Assembly (NCBI RefSeq): GCF_900106035.1
Contig: NZ_FNUC01000004.1
Coordinates: 1,240,001-1,304,000, forward strand
Direction of reading: 5' to 3'
DNA length: 64,000 bases
Origin: Jiangella alba
GTDB lineage: Bacteria; Actinomycetota; Actinomycetes; Jiangellales; Jiangellaceae
Shown: in pieces, positions 53,066-61,633 of the stretch
Layout: each line of letters starts with the position of its first letter
How positions within the stretch are numbered: position 1 is the stretch's first letter
Notes under the pieces: model-generated
Told to the model about the DNA's origin: nothing
Databases searched by the model: none
Seen by the model: only the letters and a program-made list of their open reading frames with translations
Translations under genes and position numbers: made by a program

Positions 53066-54076
53066 ATGTCCACCGTCCGCCGCGTGCGACTGACCACCGC
53101 TGAGCCGCTGGCCGACGCGCCGGGGTCGATGTGGGCGTTGGTCTGGGAGGGGGCCGTCGACGTCGAGACGGCGGTGGGGAGGCGGCAGGTCGGGGCGGGC
53201 GACGCCGTGTATGTGGGGGCGACGACGGCGTTCCGGGTGGTGGCGACGGAGCCGGCGTTCGTGCTCGTCGCCGACCTGCGGCTGGTCGTGCCGGCGCATC
53301 CGCTGCCGAGCCCGCTGGTGGTGACGGCGTTCAGCGACCGCCACCGCGGCGTCACCGGCCTCGTCATGACCTGCCCCATCGACGACGGCTGCCATCCGTC
53401 GCTGTTCGTGGCCAGCTACGCGGGCCTGGTGGGCGCCGCGATGACGGCGTCCTGGCTGGAGGACGTGCCCCCGCGCGCGGACGACGCCGGCGGCGACGAG
53501 CAGGTCGCGACGGTGGTGGCGGCGCTCGTGGCGCACTCGGGGGAGGGGTGGACGCTGGACCGCATGGCCGGTCTCGTCCACCTGTCCCGTTCGGCGCTGA
53601 CCGACCGGTTCCGCCGCGTCACCGGCCGCAGCCCGATGCGGGTGCTGCGCGACGTGCGGATGTGGGAGGCACGACGCAGGCTCGGCGGCGGGCAGGCGGT
53701 CACGCAGGTGGCGTACGCCGTCGGGTACGGGTCGGTGGCCGCGTTCAGCCGCGCCTTCTCCGCCCAGCACGGCGTCGCGCCGCAACGGTGGCGCGACCGC
53801 TCAGCGGGCCGGGATCCGCAACAGCGCGAACCCCACCCCGGCGGCCACGGCGGCAGCGGCGCCGACGACGAACGGGACCCCGACGCCGTAGGCATCGAGC
53901 AGGGCGCCGCCTGCCGCGGAGCCGAGCGTGATGGCGACCTGGAACGCGGTGACCTGCAGCGACATCGCGGACTCGACGCGTTCGGGTTCGACCCGCGCCA
54001 CCCAGAGCTGGGTCGCCACCGGCACCATGTTGAACGCGAAGCCCCACAGCACGACCGCCACCGTCAGCAGCGGTAG
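53066..54076 (+). CDS. AraC-family regulator with an abnormal C-terminal extension
   Basis: A 336-residue frame. Residues ~1-80 are a cupin-like sensor (LVWEGAVDVETAVGRRQVGA) and ~150-250 the double helix-turn-helix, from LDRMAGLVHLSRSALTDRF to VAYAVGYGSVAAFSRAFSAQ and GVAPQRWRDR. The family should end near residue 250; here no stop occurs and the frame runs 276 bases through the antisense of the MFS gene, adding a His/Arg/Asp-rich tail that looks like chance coding. The stop was probably lost by mutation or deletion, or there is a sequence error near 53,800. ATG 53066 is chosen; GTG 53006 is possible. It probably regulates the convergent MFS gene. Confidence 0.8.
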   Translation: MSTVRRVRLTTAEPLADAPGSMWALVWEGAVDVETAVGRRQVGAGDAVYVGATTAFRVVATEPAFVLVADLRLVVPAHPLPSPLVVTAFSDRHRGVTGLVMTCPIDDGCHPSLFVASYAGLVGAAMTASWLEDVPPRADDAGGDEQVATVVAALVAHSGEGWTLDRMAGLVHLSRSALTDRFRRVTGRSPMRVLRDVRMWEARRRLGGGQAVTQVAYAVGYGSVAAFSRAFSAQHGVAPQRWRDRSAGRDPQQREPHPGGHGGSGADDERDPDAVGIEQGAACRGAERDGDLERGDLQRHRGLDAFGFDPRHPELGRHRHHVEREAPQHDRHRQQR

Positions 54077-54976
54077 CGCATCGGCCGTCGCGACCAGCAG
54101 GCTGACGCCGAGCAGCATCGGCGCGAGCGCTGCCAGCAGCCGCAGCCGGACGGCGGCCGCGCCGGCCACGATCGTCCCGGCGACGCCGCCGGCGCCCCAG
54201 GCCAGCAGCAGCCACGTCGTGGCGCCGGGGTCCAGCCGCTCCGTGGCGACGCGGATGTACGGGTACGCCGCGAAGTTGCCGAACGCCACCAGCACGACGC
54301 AGCCGATCCCGGCCATCAGCCGGCGGTGCCGGAGCGCCTGACGCAGCATCCGGATGCCCGCGGACGGGTGCGCCGGGACGGGCGGCAGCGTGCGGGCGAG
54401 CCCGGCGGCGGCCAGCAGGCCGAGCACGGCGGCCCCGCCGAACGCGGCCCGCCAGCCGACCACGTCCCCGACGACGGCGCCCACCGGCACGCCCACGACG
54501 GTCGCGACGCTGACCCCGAACGCCATCGCCGACGACACGGCCCGGGCCCGCCCACCCACCGCCGACAGTCCGGCCCCGAACGCGAACGACCAGTACCCGG
54601 CGATCGCCACCCCCAGCAGCAGCCGGCCGGCCAGCAGGACGGCGAAGTTCGGCGCGACCGCCACCGTGAGGTTCGCCGCCGCCCCGACGAGCAGCAGGCC
54701 GACGAGGACGGTGCGCCGGTCGGCGCGCGGCAACACGACGGCGATGCTCGGTGCGGTGACGGCGCCGGCGATCGCCGTGGCCGCGACCGCCAGCCCGGCG
54801 ACCCCTTCGCTGACGCCGACGTCGGCCGCGAGGGCGGGCAGCACGCCAGCCGGCAGGAACTCGCTCGCGACCAGCATCGCGATACCGGCCGCGAGCGCGA
54901 CGACGGGCGCCCAGCGGGGCCGGTCGGTCAGGGCGGCGGACGGCGCCGGCTGGGCGCGCGGGGACGGGGAGGCCAC
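53801..54976 (-). CDS. MFS transporter (DHA1, AraJ-like)
   Basis: A 391-residue transporter with twelve hydrophobic segments. LVASEFLPAGVLPALAADVG and GRLLLGVAIAGYWSFAFGAG fit the drug:H+ antiporter-1 subgroup (AraJ/YdhP-like), exporters of drugs or sugars. GTG at 54974-54976. Its last 276 coding bases are overlapped on the other strand by the AraC-family frame. The likely real end, at RIPAR, is conserved in position for the family, so the AraC tail, not this gene, is the anomaly. Substrate unknown. Confidence 0.9.
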   Translation of the reverse strand: MASPSPRAQPAPSAALTDRPRWAPVVALAAGIAMLVASEFLPAGVLPALAADVGVSEGVAGLAVAATAIAGAVTAPSIAVVLPRADRRTVLVGLLLVGAAANLTVAVAPNFAVLLAGRLLLGVAIAGYWSFAFGAGLSAVGGRARAVSSAMAFGVSVATVVGVPVGAVVGDVVGWRAAFGGAAVLGLLAAAGLARTLPPVPAHPSAGIRMLRQALRHRRLMAGIGCVVLVAFGNFAAYPYIRVATERLDPGATTWLLLAWGAGGVAGTIVAGAAAVRLRLLAALAPMLLGVSLLVATADALPLLTVAVVLWGFAFNMVPVATQLWVARVEPERVESAMSLQVTAFQVAITLGSAAGGALLDAYGVGVPFVVGAAAAVAAGVGFALLRIPAR

Positions 54977-55009
54977 CCACCCACCCTCCGCCCCGGCGGC
55001 CGCCGCCGG

Positions 55010-55073
55010 TTGATCCCGCGACCGGGCCCGTTGATCCCGCGGCCGGTCGATCCCGCGGCCGGTTGATCCCCGG
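55010..55073. repeat. Four tandem TTGATCCCGCG repeats
   Basis: TTGATCCCGCG starts at 55010 and 55031, TCGATCCCGCG at 55047 and TTGATCCCCGG at 55063, separated by GGCCGG-type spacers, so the starts are 21, 16 and 16 bp apart. They lie just upstream of the MFS gene start and just after the WYL gene, both on the minus strand. They may be regulator sites for the MFS promoter or a local repeat expansion. Confidence 0.65.
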
Positions 55074-55076
55074 CCG

Positions 55077-56033
55077 CTACAGGCCGGACGCGTCGACGAG
55101 GCGCTGGCCGACGGCGCGGGTGGTGTGCCGCAGCTCCACGCAGCCGACGACCCGGAACGCCACCGGCAGCCGGGCCAGTTGCTCGGCGTACCACCAGGGG
55201 TTGCTGGTGCTGCCGGTCAGCCGGGTGGTGTCGTCGTCGATCGCCTCGAGGGTGCCGAGCATGGGCGCCACGCACGGCCGCACCTTCTCCAGCGGCCCTT
55301 CGATGATCACCTCGGTGTCGAACTCCCAGCCGCGCGCCAGGTGCGCCTCCAGTTCGGCGACGGCGTCGAGGCCGGGCGGCGGCGTGAACGGCGTCGTCAG
55401 CACGGACACCGACGTCACGCGGTCGATGCGGTACGCGCGCCGGGCGTCGGCGCCGTGCGACCAGCACAGCAGGTACCAGCGGCCGTGCCGGACGACGACG
55501 GCCCACGGCTCGACGTCGGCGGTCCATTCGGAGCCGGCCTCGGAGCGGTAGCTGAGGTGGACGCGGCGGCGGTCGGCGCAGGCCTGGACGAGCGTCGTCG
55601 CCGTCGACGGGTCGGGTCGGGCGGCCGCGCGGTCCGGTGCCGGGGCGGTCGTCCGCCGGACCGCCTCGGCCTGTTCGGCGATCGGCTCGGGCAGCGCCCG
55701 CAGCAGCTTGCCCAGTGCGCTGCCGACCGGGTCGGCGGCGTCGGCGGCGTCGTGGTGACCGTCGAGGACGGCCATGACCAGGCCGAGCACCTCGGCGGCG
55801 GTGAACAGCAGCGGCGGCAGCCGGACGCCGCGGCCGAGCCGGTAGCCGCCGTACGGGCCGCGGGCCGACTCGATCGGCAGGCCGGCTTCGCGCAGGATGC
55901 CGACGTAACGGCGGGCGGCCCGCTCGGTGACGCCCAGGGCGTCGGCCAGCCGGTCGGCGGTGATGCCGGGGCCGGACTGGATGAGTTCGAGGGCGAGCAG
56001 CGCCCGCGCGGTGGGGCTGGCGTCGTGCGTCAT
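55077..56033 (-). CDS. WYL-domain transcriptional regulator (DeoR/YafY type)
   Basis: A 318-residue regulator. The N-terminal winged helix (~8-65) reads LALELIQSGPGITADRLADA and LGVTERAARRYVGILREAGL; the WYL domain (~140-230) contains VHLSYRSEAG, VVVRHGRWYLLCWSHG and RAYRIDRV, and a C-terminal WCX region follows. WYL proteins bind nucleic-acid-like or small ligands. ATG at 56031-56033. It is divergent from the DinB-like gene; a 14-bp palindrome between them is its probable operator. Confidence 0.93.
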   Translation of the reverse strand: MTHDASPTARALLALELIQSGPGITADRLADALGVTERAARRYVGILREAGLPIESARGPYGGYRLGRGVRLPPLLFTAAEVLGLVMAVLDGHHDAADAADPVGSALGKLLRALPEPIAEQAEAVRRTTAPAPDRAAARPDPSTATTLVQACADRRRVHLSYRSEAGSEWTADVEPWAVVVRHGRWYLLCWSHGADARRAYRIDRVTSVSVLTTPFTPPPGLDAVAELEAHLARGWEFDTEVIIEGPLEKVRPCVAPMLGTLEAIDDDTTRLTGSTSNPWWYAEQLARLPVAFRVVGCVELRHTTRAVGQRLVDASGL

Positions 56034-56043
56034 CGCAAGATCT

Positions 56044-56057
56044 TTCCGGATCCGGAA
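56044..56057. promoter_or_regulatory. Palindrome TTCCGGATCCGGAA, candidate WYL operator
   Basis: A perfect 14-bp palindrome in the 59-bp gap between the divergent WYL and DinB-like genes. Half-site-like copies (GTCCGGAA at 56065-56072, GTTCCGG at 56084-56090) follow. Position suits control of both genes by the WYL protein. Confidence 0.6.
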
Positions 56058-56092
56058 GCGGAACGTCCGGAATCGACTCTAGCGTTCCGGGC

Positions 56093-56656
56093 ATGGACCT
56101 ACAGGACATGACCGTCATCAAGGAGTCGATGGCGGGCGACGAGGTCGAGATGCTGATGTTCGCCCTCGAACGCGCCCGGGCACAGTTCGCCTGGAAGTGC
56201 GACGGCCTCGACGCCGACGCGCTGAACACGACGCTGCCGCCGTCGGCGATGACGCTCGGCGGGTTGCTCAAGCACGTCGCGCTCTGCGAGGACCTGCGGA
56301 TCAACGAGTTCCTGACCGGTGACCACCTGCCCGAGCCGTGGAAGCAGGAGCACTTCGACGCCGACCCCGAGTGGGCCTGGCACTCGGCGGCGGACGACAC
56401 CCCCGACGAGCTGTACGCGTTGTGGCGTGCCTCGGTCGAGCGGTCCCGGGCGGCGTGGGCGACGGTGCTCGCGAACGGCGGCGGCCTGGACCAGCCGTCG
56501 ATCTTCACCACTCAGGCCGGTGAGCATCCCAACCTGCGCCGCGTCCTCGTCGACGCGGTCGAGCACTACATCCGGCACGCCGGGCATGCCGACCTCCTCC
56601 GCGAGAACGTCGACGGCCGCGTCGGCGAGGACCCGCCGCAGCCGTCGGCGTCGTGA
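56093..56656 (+). CDS. DinB-superfamily (DUF664) metal-binding protein
   Basis: A 187-residue four-helix-bundle protein. The metal-binding histidines are probably those in LLKHVALCED (~H64) and VEHYIRHAGHADLLRENVDG (~H162, H166); the FAWKCDGLDADAL start motif is common to DUF664. Members of the superfamily include thiol transferases that use mycothiol or bacillithiol. ATG 56093 lacks a ribosome binding site; ATG 56108 is an alternative. It is divergent from the WYL regulator and its stop overlaps the next gene (GTGA). Confidence 0.88.
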   Translation: MDLQDMTVIKESMAGDEVEMLMFALERARAQFAWKCDGLDADALNTTLPPSAMTLGGLLKHVALCEDLRINEFLTGDHLPEPWKQEHFDADPEWAWHSAADDTPDELYALWRASVERSRAAWATVLANGGGLDQPSIFTTQAGEHPNLRRVLVDAVEHYIRHAGHADLLRENVDGRVGEDPPQPSAS

Positions 56657-57279
56657 GGGAGCCGATCGACGCAGGTCAGGTGCGGGTGGTCCCGGCGAAC
56701 GAGGCGTCCTGGCACGACCTGACGCTCGTCTTCGGGACGGCCGACTACGCGGCCCGCTGCCGCTGCCAGTGGTTCAAGGTCGAGGGGTGGATCTGGCGCG
56801 ACTCGACGCTGGACGGACGGCTCGCGGCGCAGGAGGAGCAGACCCACTGCGACGAGCCGGACGCGCCCGAGACCAGCGGTCTGGTCGCCTACGTCGACGG
56901 CGAGCCGGCCGGCTGGGTGGCGGTCGAGCCGCGCCTGAACTACCCGGCACTGTTGCGCCGTCGCAGCCCGGTGGTCTGGCGGGGCCGCCACGAGGACCCC
57001 GACGACGCCGGCGTCTGGGCGGTGACCTGCGTGATCGTCCGCAAGGGCTACCGTGGCCGCGGCCTGATGTACCACCTCGCCGCGGCCACCGTCGGCCACG
57101 CCCGCGACCGCGGCGCCCGGGCGCTGGAGGCGTACCCGATGCTCACCGAGCCGGGCAAGGAGATCACCTGGGGCGAGCTGCACGTCGGCGCCCGGCAGGT
57201 GTTCGAGGAGGCCGGGTTCACGCAGGTCAGCCACCCCACCAAGCGTCGTGTCGTGATGCGGGTGGAATTCGGCGCATAG
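56653..57279 (+). CDS. GNAT-family N-acetyltransferase
   Basis: A 208-residue acetyltransferase. The acetyl-CoA-binding motif is VIVRKGYRGRGLMYHL near 128-143, followed by HARDRGARALEAYP and the final FEEAGFTQV. It transfers acetyl from acetyl-CoA to an amine; the substrate is unknown. The N-terminal ~50 residues carry CRCQWFKVEGWIW, shared by a small actinobacterial subgroup. The GTG start overlaps the DinB-like stop, so the two are coupled and likely under the WYL regulator. Confidence 0.92.
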   Translation: MREPIDAGQVRVVPANEASWHDLTLVFGTADYAARCRCQWFKVEGWIWRDSTLDGRLAAQEEQTHCDEPDAPETSGLVAYVDGEPAGWVAVEPRLNYPALLRRRSPVVWRGRHEDPDDAGVWAVTCVIVRKGYRGRGLMYHLAAATVGHARDRGARALEAYPMLTEPGKEITWGELHVGARQVFEEAGFTQVSHPTKRRVVMRVEFGA

Positions 57280-57359
57280 GTGTGTCGGATCGAGGCCGTC
57301 CCGTTCGTCGTGGGGGCGTACCGCGAAGATGACAGCATCCATGCGAAGGAGAACCCGCC

Positions 57360-57698
57360 ATGAAGTACCTGATGCTCGTCGGCACCGACCCCGACCACTC
57401 CGAGACCGACGCCGCGGCAGCTCCCGACATCGAGGAGTGGTTCGCCTACGTGACGGGCGCCGGCAAGCACGTCGTCGGTGACCGCCTGCGCCCGTCGTCC
57501 GCCGCGACGACGGTCCGGGTCCGGGGCGGCGAGCTGCTGGTCACCGACGGCCCGTTCGCCGAGACCAACGAGTGGATCGTCGGCTTCGACGTGCTCGACT
57601 GCGCCGACCTCGACGAGGCGATCGAGATCGCGTCGAAGCACTCGATGGCCTACACCGGGCGGCTGGAGCTGCGCCCGTTCTGGCCCCTCGACGGGTGA
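57360..57698 (+). CDS. YciI-like DGPF-domain protein
   Basis: A 112-residue ferredoxin-fold YciI-related protein containing the hallmark TDGPFAETNEWIVGF, which names the DGPF group. It begins MKYLMLVGTD and ends ELRPFWPLDG. The ATG at 57360 has GAAGGAG. Its stop overlaps the start of the ECF sigma factor gene (GTGA). DGPF proteins are the constant genomic partners of ECF42 sigma factors, whose activity they may affect, though the mechanism is unresolved. Confidence 0.93.
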   Translation: MKYLMLVGTDPDHSETDAAAAPDIEEWFAYVTGAGKHVVGDRLRPSSAATTVRVRGGELLVTDGPFAETNEWIVGFDVLDCADLDEAIEIASKHSMAYTGRLELRPFWPLDG

Positions 57699-58915
57699 CG
57701 GACGCCCGCGCGGCCGTCGCCGATGCCGTCGCCGCCGAGCGGCTGCGCATCGTCGCCGCGCTCATCCGGGTGACGGGCGACTTCGACCTCGCCGAGGACT
57801 GCGTGCAGGACGCCGTCGAACGGGCGCTGGCGCGCTGGCCGCTCGACGGCGTCCCGGACCACCCGGGCGCCTGGCTGACGACGACCGCCCGGCGCCGCGC
57901 CGTCGACGTCCTCAGGCGGCGGCAGACCGAGCGGGCGAAGCTGCGCGAGGCGCAGGCGCTGGCCGAGCTGGCCCGCGACCTCACCGGCGACGACCCCGGG
58001 CCGTATGGCGACGACCGGCTGAAGCTGCTGTTCACCTGCTGCCACCCGGCGCTGCCGATGGCCGGCCGGGTGGCGCTGACGCTGAAGTCGGTCGCCGGGC
58101 TGTCGACGCGGCAGATCGCCCGCGCGTTCCTCGTCAGCGAGGCGACGATGGGGCAGCGGCTGCTGCGCACGAAGAACAAGATCGAGCACGCCGGCATCGG
58201 CTTCCGGGTGCCCGAGCCGCACCGGCTGGCCGCCCGCACGGACGCCGTCCTCGCCGTCGTCTACCTGATCTTCACCGAGGGGTACGCGATGCTGCACGAC
58301 GACCTCGCCGCCGAGGCCGTCGAGCTGTCCGGGCTGGTCGCGCGGCTGCTGCCCGAGGACGACGAGGCGCTGGGACTGCACGCCCTGCTGCTCCTGCAGC
58401 ACGCCCGCCGCGCGGCCCGGACCGACGTGGACGGCGACCTGGTCACGGTGGAGAACCAGGACCGCGGCCGCTGGGACCACGACGCGATCGAGGCCGGGCT
58501 GACGGCGCTCGCGGCGGCTCGCGCGACCGGCCGGGCGCCCGGGTACTACCGGCTGCAGGCCGAGATCGCGGCGCTGCACTCCACCGCCGTCCACCCGGAC
58601 GCGACCGACTGGGTCCGCATCGTCGCCGCCTACGACGCGTTGCTCGCGCTGCGCCCGTCGCCGGCGATCGAGCTGAACCGGGCGGTGGCGGTCGGTTTCC
58701 GGGACGGGCCGGAGGTCGGGCTGGCCGCGGTGGACGGCGTCACGGACCACCCGCTGCTGTCCGCCGTCAGGGCCGATCTGCTGCGCCGGGCCGGACGGCG
58801 CACCGAGGCGGCCGCGGCCTACCGCGACGCCGTCGCCGCCGCCCGGACCGAGCCCGAACGGCGGCTGCTGGAACGCCGCCTCCGCGAGGTCAGTGGTCCA
58901 GCCGCCGATAGTTGA
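57695..58915 (+). CDS. ECF42-type RNA polymerase sigma factor with C-terminal extension
   Basis: A 406-residue sigma factor. Region 2 (~10-80) includes DFDLAEDCVQDAVERAL and WLTTTARRRAVDVLRRRQTE; region 4 (~115-175) includes LTLKSVAGLSTRQIARAFLV and SEATMGQRLLRTKNKI. A ~210-residue SnoaL-free, TPR-like extension follows (VYLIFTEGYAMLHDDLAAEA, WDHDAIEAGL, AYDALLALRPSPAIELNRAV), typical of ECF42, which has no anti-sigma factor; the extension and DGPF partner take that role. GTG overlaps the DGPF gene stop. Its last 26 bases overlap the end of the next, convergent gene. Confidence 0.94.
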   Translation: MTDARAAVADAVAAERLRIVAALIRVTGDFDLAEDCVQDAVERALARWPLDGVPDHPGAWLTTTARRRAVDVLRRRQTERAKLREAQALAELARDLTGDDPGPYGDDRLKLLFTCCHPALPMAGRVALTLKSVAGLSTRQIARAFLVSEATMGQRLLRTKNKIEHAGIGFRVPEPHRLAARTDAVLAVVYLIFTEGYAMLHDDLAAEAVELSGLVARLLPEDDEALGLHALLLLQHARRAARTDVDGDLVTVENQDRGRWDHDAIEAGLTALAAARATGRAPGYYRLQAEIAALHSTAVHPDATDWVRIVAAYDALLALRPSPAIELNRAVAVGFRDGPEVGLAAVDGVTDHPLLSAVRADLLRRAGRRTEAAAAYRDAVAAARTEPERRLLERRLREVSGPAADS

Positions 58916-59354
58916 CGACGAAGTCGGTCGCCCACACCCGGCCGTCCGGAGAGGCCTCCCAGCGTCCGTCGATCGTCGCGCCGTCGCCGGCCACCGTGCC
59001 CTCGAAGCGCTGGTGGAAGTTCTCGCCGGGGCGCGAGGAGAGGGTCCACCGGCCGCCGTCGAAGGCCATCGCGTAGACACGGGCGACGCCGCGGGAGTCG
59101 GTGTAGAGCATCGTGTAGGCGCCGGAATGGTCGTCGACGCCGATGACGGCCTCGGTCCAGTCCGGGGCCAGGCCCTGCCACTCGGGCACGACGAACGTCT
59201 GCGGGTCGGTCCGCTGGGCCAGGAATCCGCCGTCGAGCCGGCGGAACGTCGTGGTGGCGGTGCTCATGAGCCGGTCGTCGATGGTCGCGGTGAGCTCCCA
59301 CGAACCCACGAGGACGTCGAGGCGGGCCAGCCGAGGATTCACGGTGATGTCCAT
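58890..59354 (-). CDS. Lipocalin-like (DUF1579-type) small protein
   Basis: A 154-residue protein, probably a small beta barrel: LDVLVGSWELTATIDDRLMS, RRLDGGFLAQRTDP, SGAYTMLYTDSRGVARVYAM, then WTLSSRPGENFHQRFEGTVA. It resembles DUF1579 and related lipocalin-like proteins of unknown role. ATG 59352-59354 has GAGGAG. It converges on the ECF42 sigma gene with a 26-bp coding overlap, so antisense interference is possible. Confidence 0.75.
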   Translation of the reverse strand: MDITVNPRLARLDVLVGSWELTATIDDRLMSTATTTFRRLDGGFLAQRTDPQTFVVPEWQGLAPDWTEAVIGVDDHSGAYTMLYTDSRGVARVYAMAFDGGRWTLSSRPGENFHQRFEGTVAGDGATIDGRWEASPDGRVWATDFVVNYRRLDH

Positions 59355-59395
59355 GACTCCTCAGACTGGCCCACCGGGCCGAATTCATCGAGGGC

Positions 59396-61504
59396 TCAGC
59401 CCACCATCGCGGGCCCGCGCTCGGCCGGCACCTCCTCCACCCGGCGCGTCGGCTGCGGCGACGGCGCCGACTCGGTGAGCGCCAGCCGGTCGTGCACCCG
59501 GCGCAGCGGCCGCGGCAGCCACCAGTTGCCCTTGCCGAGCAGCGTCATCGTCGCCGGGACCAGCAGCATCCGGACCACGATCGCGTCCAGCGCGATCGCC
59601 AGCACCAGCCCCAGCCCGATCGCCTTGATCGGCGCGAACCCGCCGAACACGAACCCGGTGAAGACGACGCCGATGATCAGGGCGGCCGCGGTGACGATGC
59701 CGCCGGTGCGCTGCAGCCCGGCGACCACCGAGCCGTGCGCGCCGTCGCCGGCCAGCCAGCGCTCGCGGATCCGCGACAGCAGGAACACCTCGTAGTCGAC
59801 GGACAGCCCGAACGCGATCGCGCCGACCAGGATCGGGACGGTCAGGTGCAGGTAGCCGAGGCCCTCGCTGCCGAGCAGCCCGGCGAGGTGACCCTGCTGG
59901 AAGACCCAGACGACCACGCCGAGGGCGGCGCCGATGCTCAGCAGGTTGGTGAGGATCGCCTTGATCGGCAGCAGGATCGACCCGGTGAACGCGAACAGCA
60001 GGGCCAGCGTGCCGATCGCCACCAGCGCGATCGCCCACGGCAGCCGGTCGCCCAGCATCGCCCGGTAGTCGACCAGCGTCGCGGTGTCGCCGCCGACCTG
60101 CACCTCGTAGGGCAGGTCCAGCGCGCGGATCGACCGGACGGCGTCCTGCGCGGCCGCGCCCTCGGCGTCGCCGGACGGGGTCGCGGCCAGGCCGGTGAGG
60201 TCGTCGGTCAGCGGGACGACCTCGACCGACTCGATGCCGGGGAGATCCGCGACGGTCTCGCGCAGGCCCTCGACGGCGTTCTCGGGCGCCGACGCGACGA
60301 TCTCGATGTCGCCGGCCCAGCGGGCCTGCTCGGGGAAGTGGGTGGTGAGCTGCGTCCACAGTTCGCGGGTGTCGGTCGACGCCGGCAGCATCCGCGGGTC
60401 GCCCTGCGAGATGTGCAGGTCCGCGACCGGCGCCGCGAGCGTGACCAGCGCGGCCGCCGTCGTGACCAGCGTCAGGACGGGGCGCTTCTGCACGCCGCGG
60501 GCGACCCGGGCGAACACGCCGTCGCCGGTCTTCTCGCGCGACGGCGAGACGCGGTGGCCGAACTTCGCCAGCATCGCCGGCAGCAGCGTCAGCGCGGCGG
60601 CCATGTCGGCCAGCACGATGGCGGACCCGGCCAGCCCCATCGAGCGCAGGAACGGGTCGTTGAAGACCACCAGCCCGGCCAGCGCGACGGCCACCGTCAG
60701 CCCGGAGAACACGACCGTCCGCCCGGCGGTCGCCGAGGTGCGCAGCACGGCCTCGCGCACGTCGGGCGCCGTCCGCCGCTCCTCGCGGAACCGGCTCACC
60801 ATCAGCAGCGCGTAGTCGACGGCGAGCCCGACGGCCAGCATCGTCGTGATCTGGATCGCGTACACCGAGACGTCCGTGACCTGGCTGAACGCGAACAGGA
60901 TGCCGAACGTCGCGCCGACGCCGACCATCGCGATCAGCAGCGGCAGCCCGGCGGCGAGCAGCCCGCCGAACACCAGCAGCAGCAGGATCAGCACGACCGG
61001 CATGGACAGCATCTCCGCCCGGGCGACGTCCTCCTGGGCGGTCTCGGAGAACTCGACGTCGGACAGCGGGCCGCCGGCGACCACGACGGACGTGGCGTCG
61101 ATCGACTCCAGCCGCTCGGCAGCGGCCGACGCCTCGCCCTCGCCGTCGTCCTCCAGGCCGGGCGAGAGCGCGATCTCGACGAGGGCCGCGTCGCCGGACT
61201 CCGACGGCAGCGGCGGCGAGACCGAGGCGATCCCGGGCAGCGCCGCGACGTCGGCCAGGCCGGCCTCCAGCGCCTCGGGGGTGGCGCCCTCGACGACGGC
61301 GGTGACGACGTCCGGCTGCGGGGCGGCGTCGTCGACGTGCTCCTCGGCCTGGGCCGACTCGCTGCCCGGCACGACGCCGGTGTCGGAGGTGAGGCGGTCG
61401 AACACGCCGGTGCCGATGCCGAAGCCGGCGGCGAGGACCGCGACCCACACGAGGATGACGATGACGGGCCGCCTGACGGCGAACCCGGTGATGGTGCGTA
61501 ACAT
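59396..61504 (-). CDS. MMPL/RND-superfamily membrane exporter
   Basis: A 702-residue transporter. The layout is one helix, a ~150-residue extracytoplasmic loop, six helices (~170-330), a second large loop (~350-500) and five more helices, as in MMPL proteins that export lipids or hydrophobic compounds by proton antiport. The conserved signature AVGLAVDYALLMVSRFREER and its second-half partner FGLSVDYEVFLLSRIRERW are both present. ATG 61502-61504 follows AGGAGG; the frame extends to 61558. Two operator-like repeats lie 91-129 bp upstream, matching one before the adjacent kinase gene, so the two-component system next door probably controls it. Confidence 0.92.
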   Translation of the reverse strand: MLRTITGFAVRRPVIVILVWVAVLAAGFGIGTGVFDRLTSDTGVVPGSESAQAEEHVDDAAPQPDVVTAVVEGATPEALEAGLADVAALPGIASVSPPLPSESGDAALVEIALSPGLEDDGEGEASAAAERLESIDATSVVVAGGPLSDVEFSETAQEDVARAEMLSMPVVLILLLLVFGGLLAAGLPLLIAMVGVGATFGILFAFSQVTDVSVYAIQITTMLAVGLAVDYALLMVSRFREERRTAPDVREAVLRTSATAGRTVVFSGLTVAVALAGLVVFNDPFLRSMGLAGSAIVLADMAAALTLLPAMLAKFGHRVSPSREKTGDGVFARVARGVQKRPVLTLVTTAAALVTLAAPVADLHISQGDPRMLPASTDTRELWTQLTTHFPEQARWAGDIEIVASAPENAVEGLRETVADLPGIESVEVVPLTDDLTGLAATPSGDAEGAAAQDAVRSIRALDLPYEVQVGGDTATLVDYRAMLGDRLPWAIALVAIGTLALLFAFTGSILLPIKAILTNLLSIGAALGVVVWVFQQGHLAGLLGSEGLGYLHLTVPILVGAIAFGLSVDYEVFLLSRIRERWLAGDGAHGSVVAGLQRTGGIVTAAALIIGVVFTGFVFGGFAPIKAIGLGLVLAIALDAIVVRMLLVPATMTLLGKGNWWLPRPLRRVHDRLALTESAPSPQPTRRVEEVPAERGPAMVG

Positions 61505-61594
61505 GACGGCCTCCTGGGTTCCGATTGGACTGTGTCGATCGTGTCCTCGGACCCCCACCCGGCGGATCGCCGTGGAGAGCGGATTACCGCACCG

Positions 61595-61633
61595 CTCCCA
61601 GGAGTGGAGCTCTCGCTCTCAGGAGTGAGAATC
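61595..61633. promoter_or_regulatory. Paired operator-like repeats upstream of the MMPL gene
   Basis: CTCCCAGGAGTGGAGCTC at 61595-61612 and CTCTCAGGAGTGAGAATC at 61616-61633, starts 21 bp (two helical turns) apart. The second contains TCTCA-GGAG-TGAGA, a perfect inverted repeat, and matches 16 of 18 bases of the copy at 63508. It overlaps the response regulator stop codon. Confidence 0.75.
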
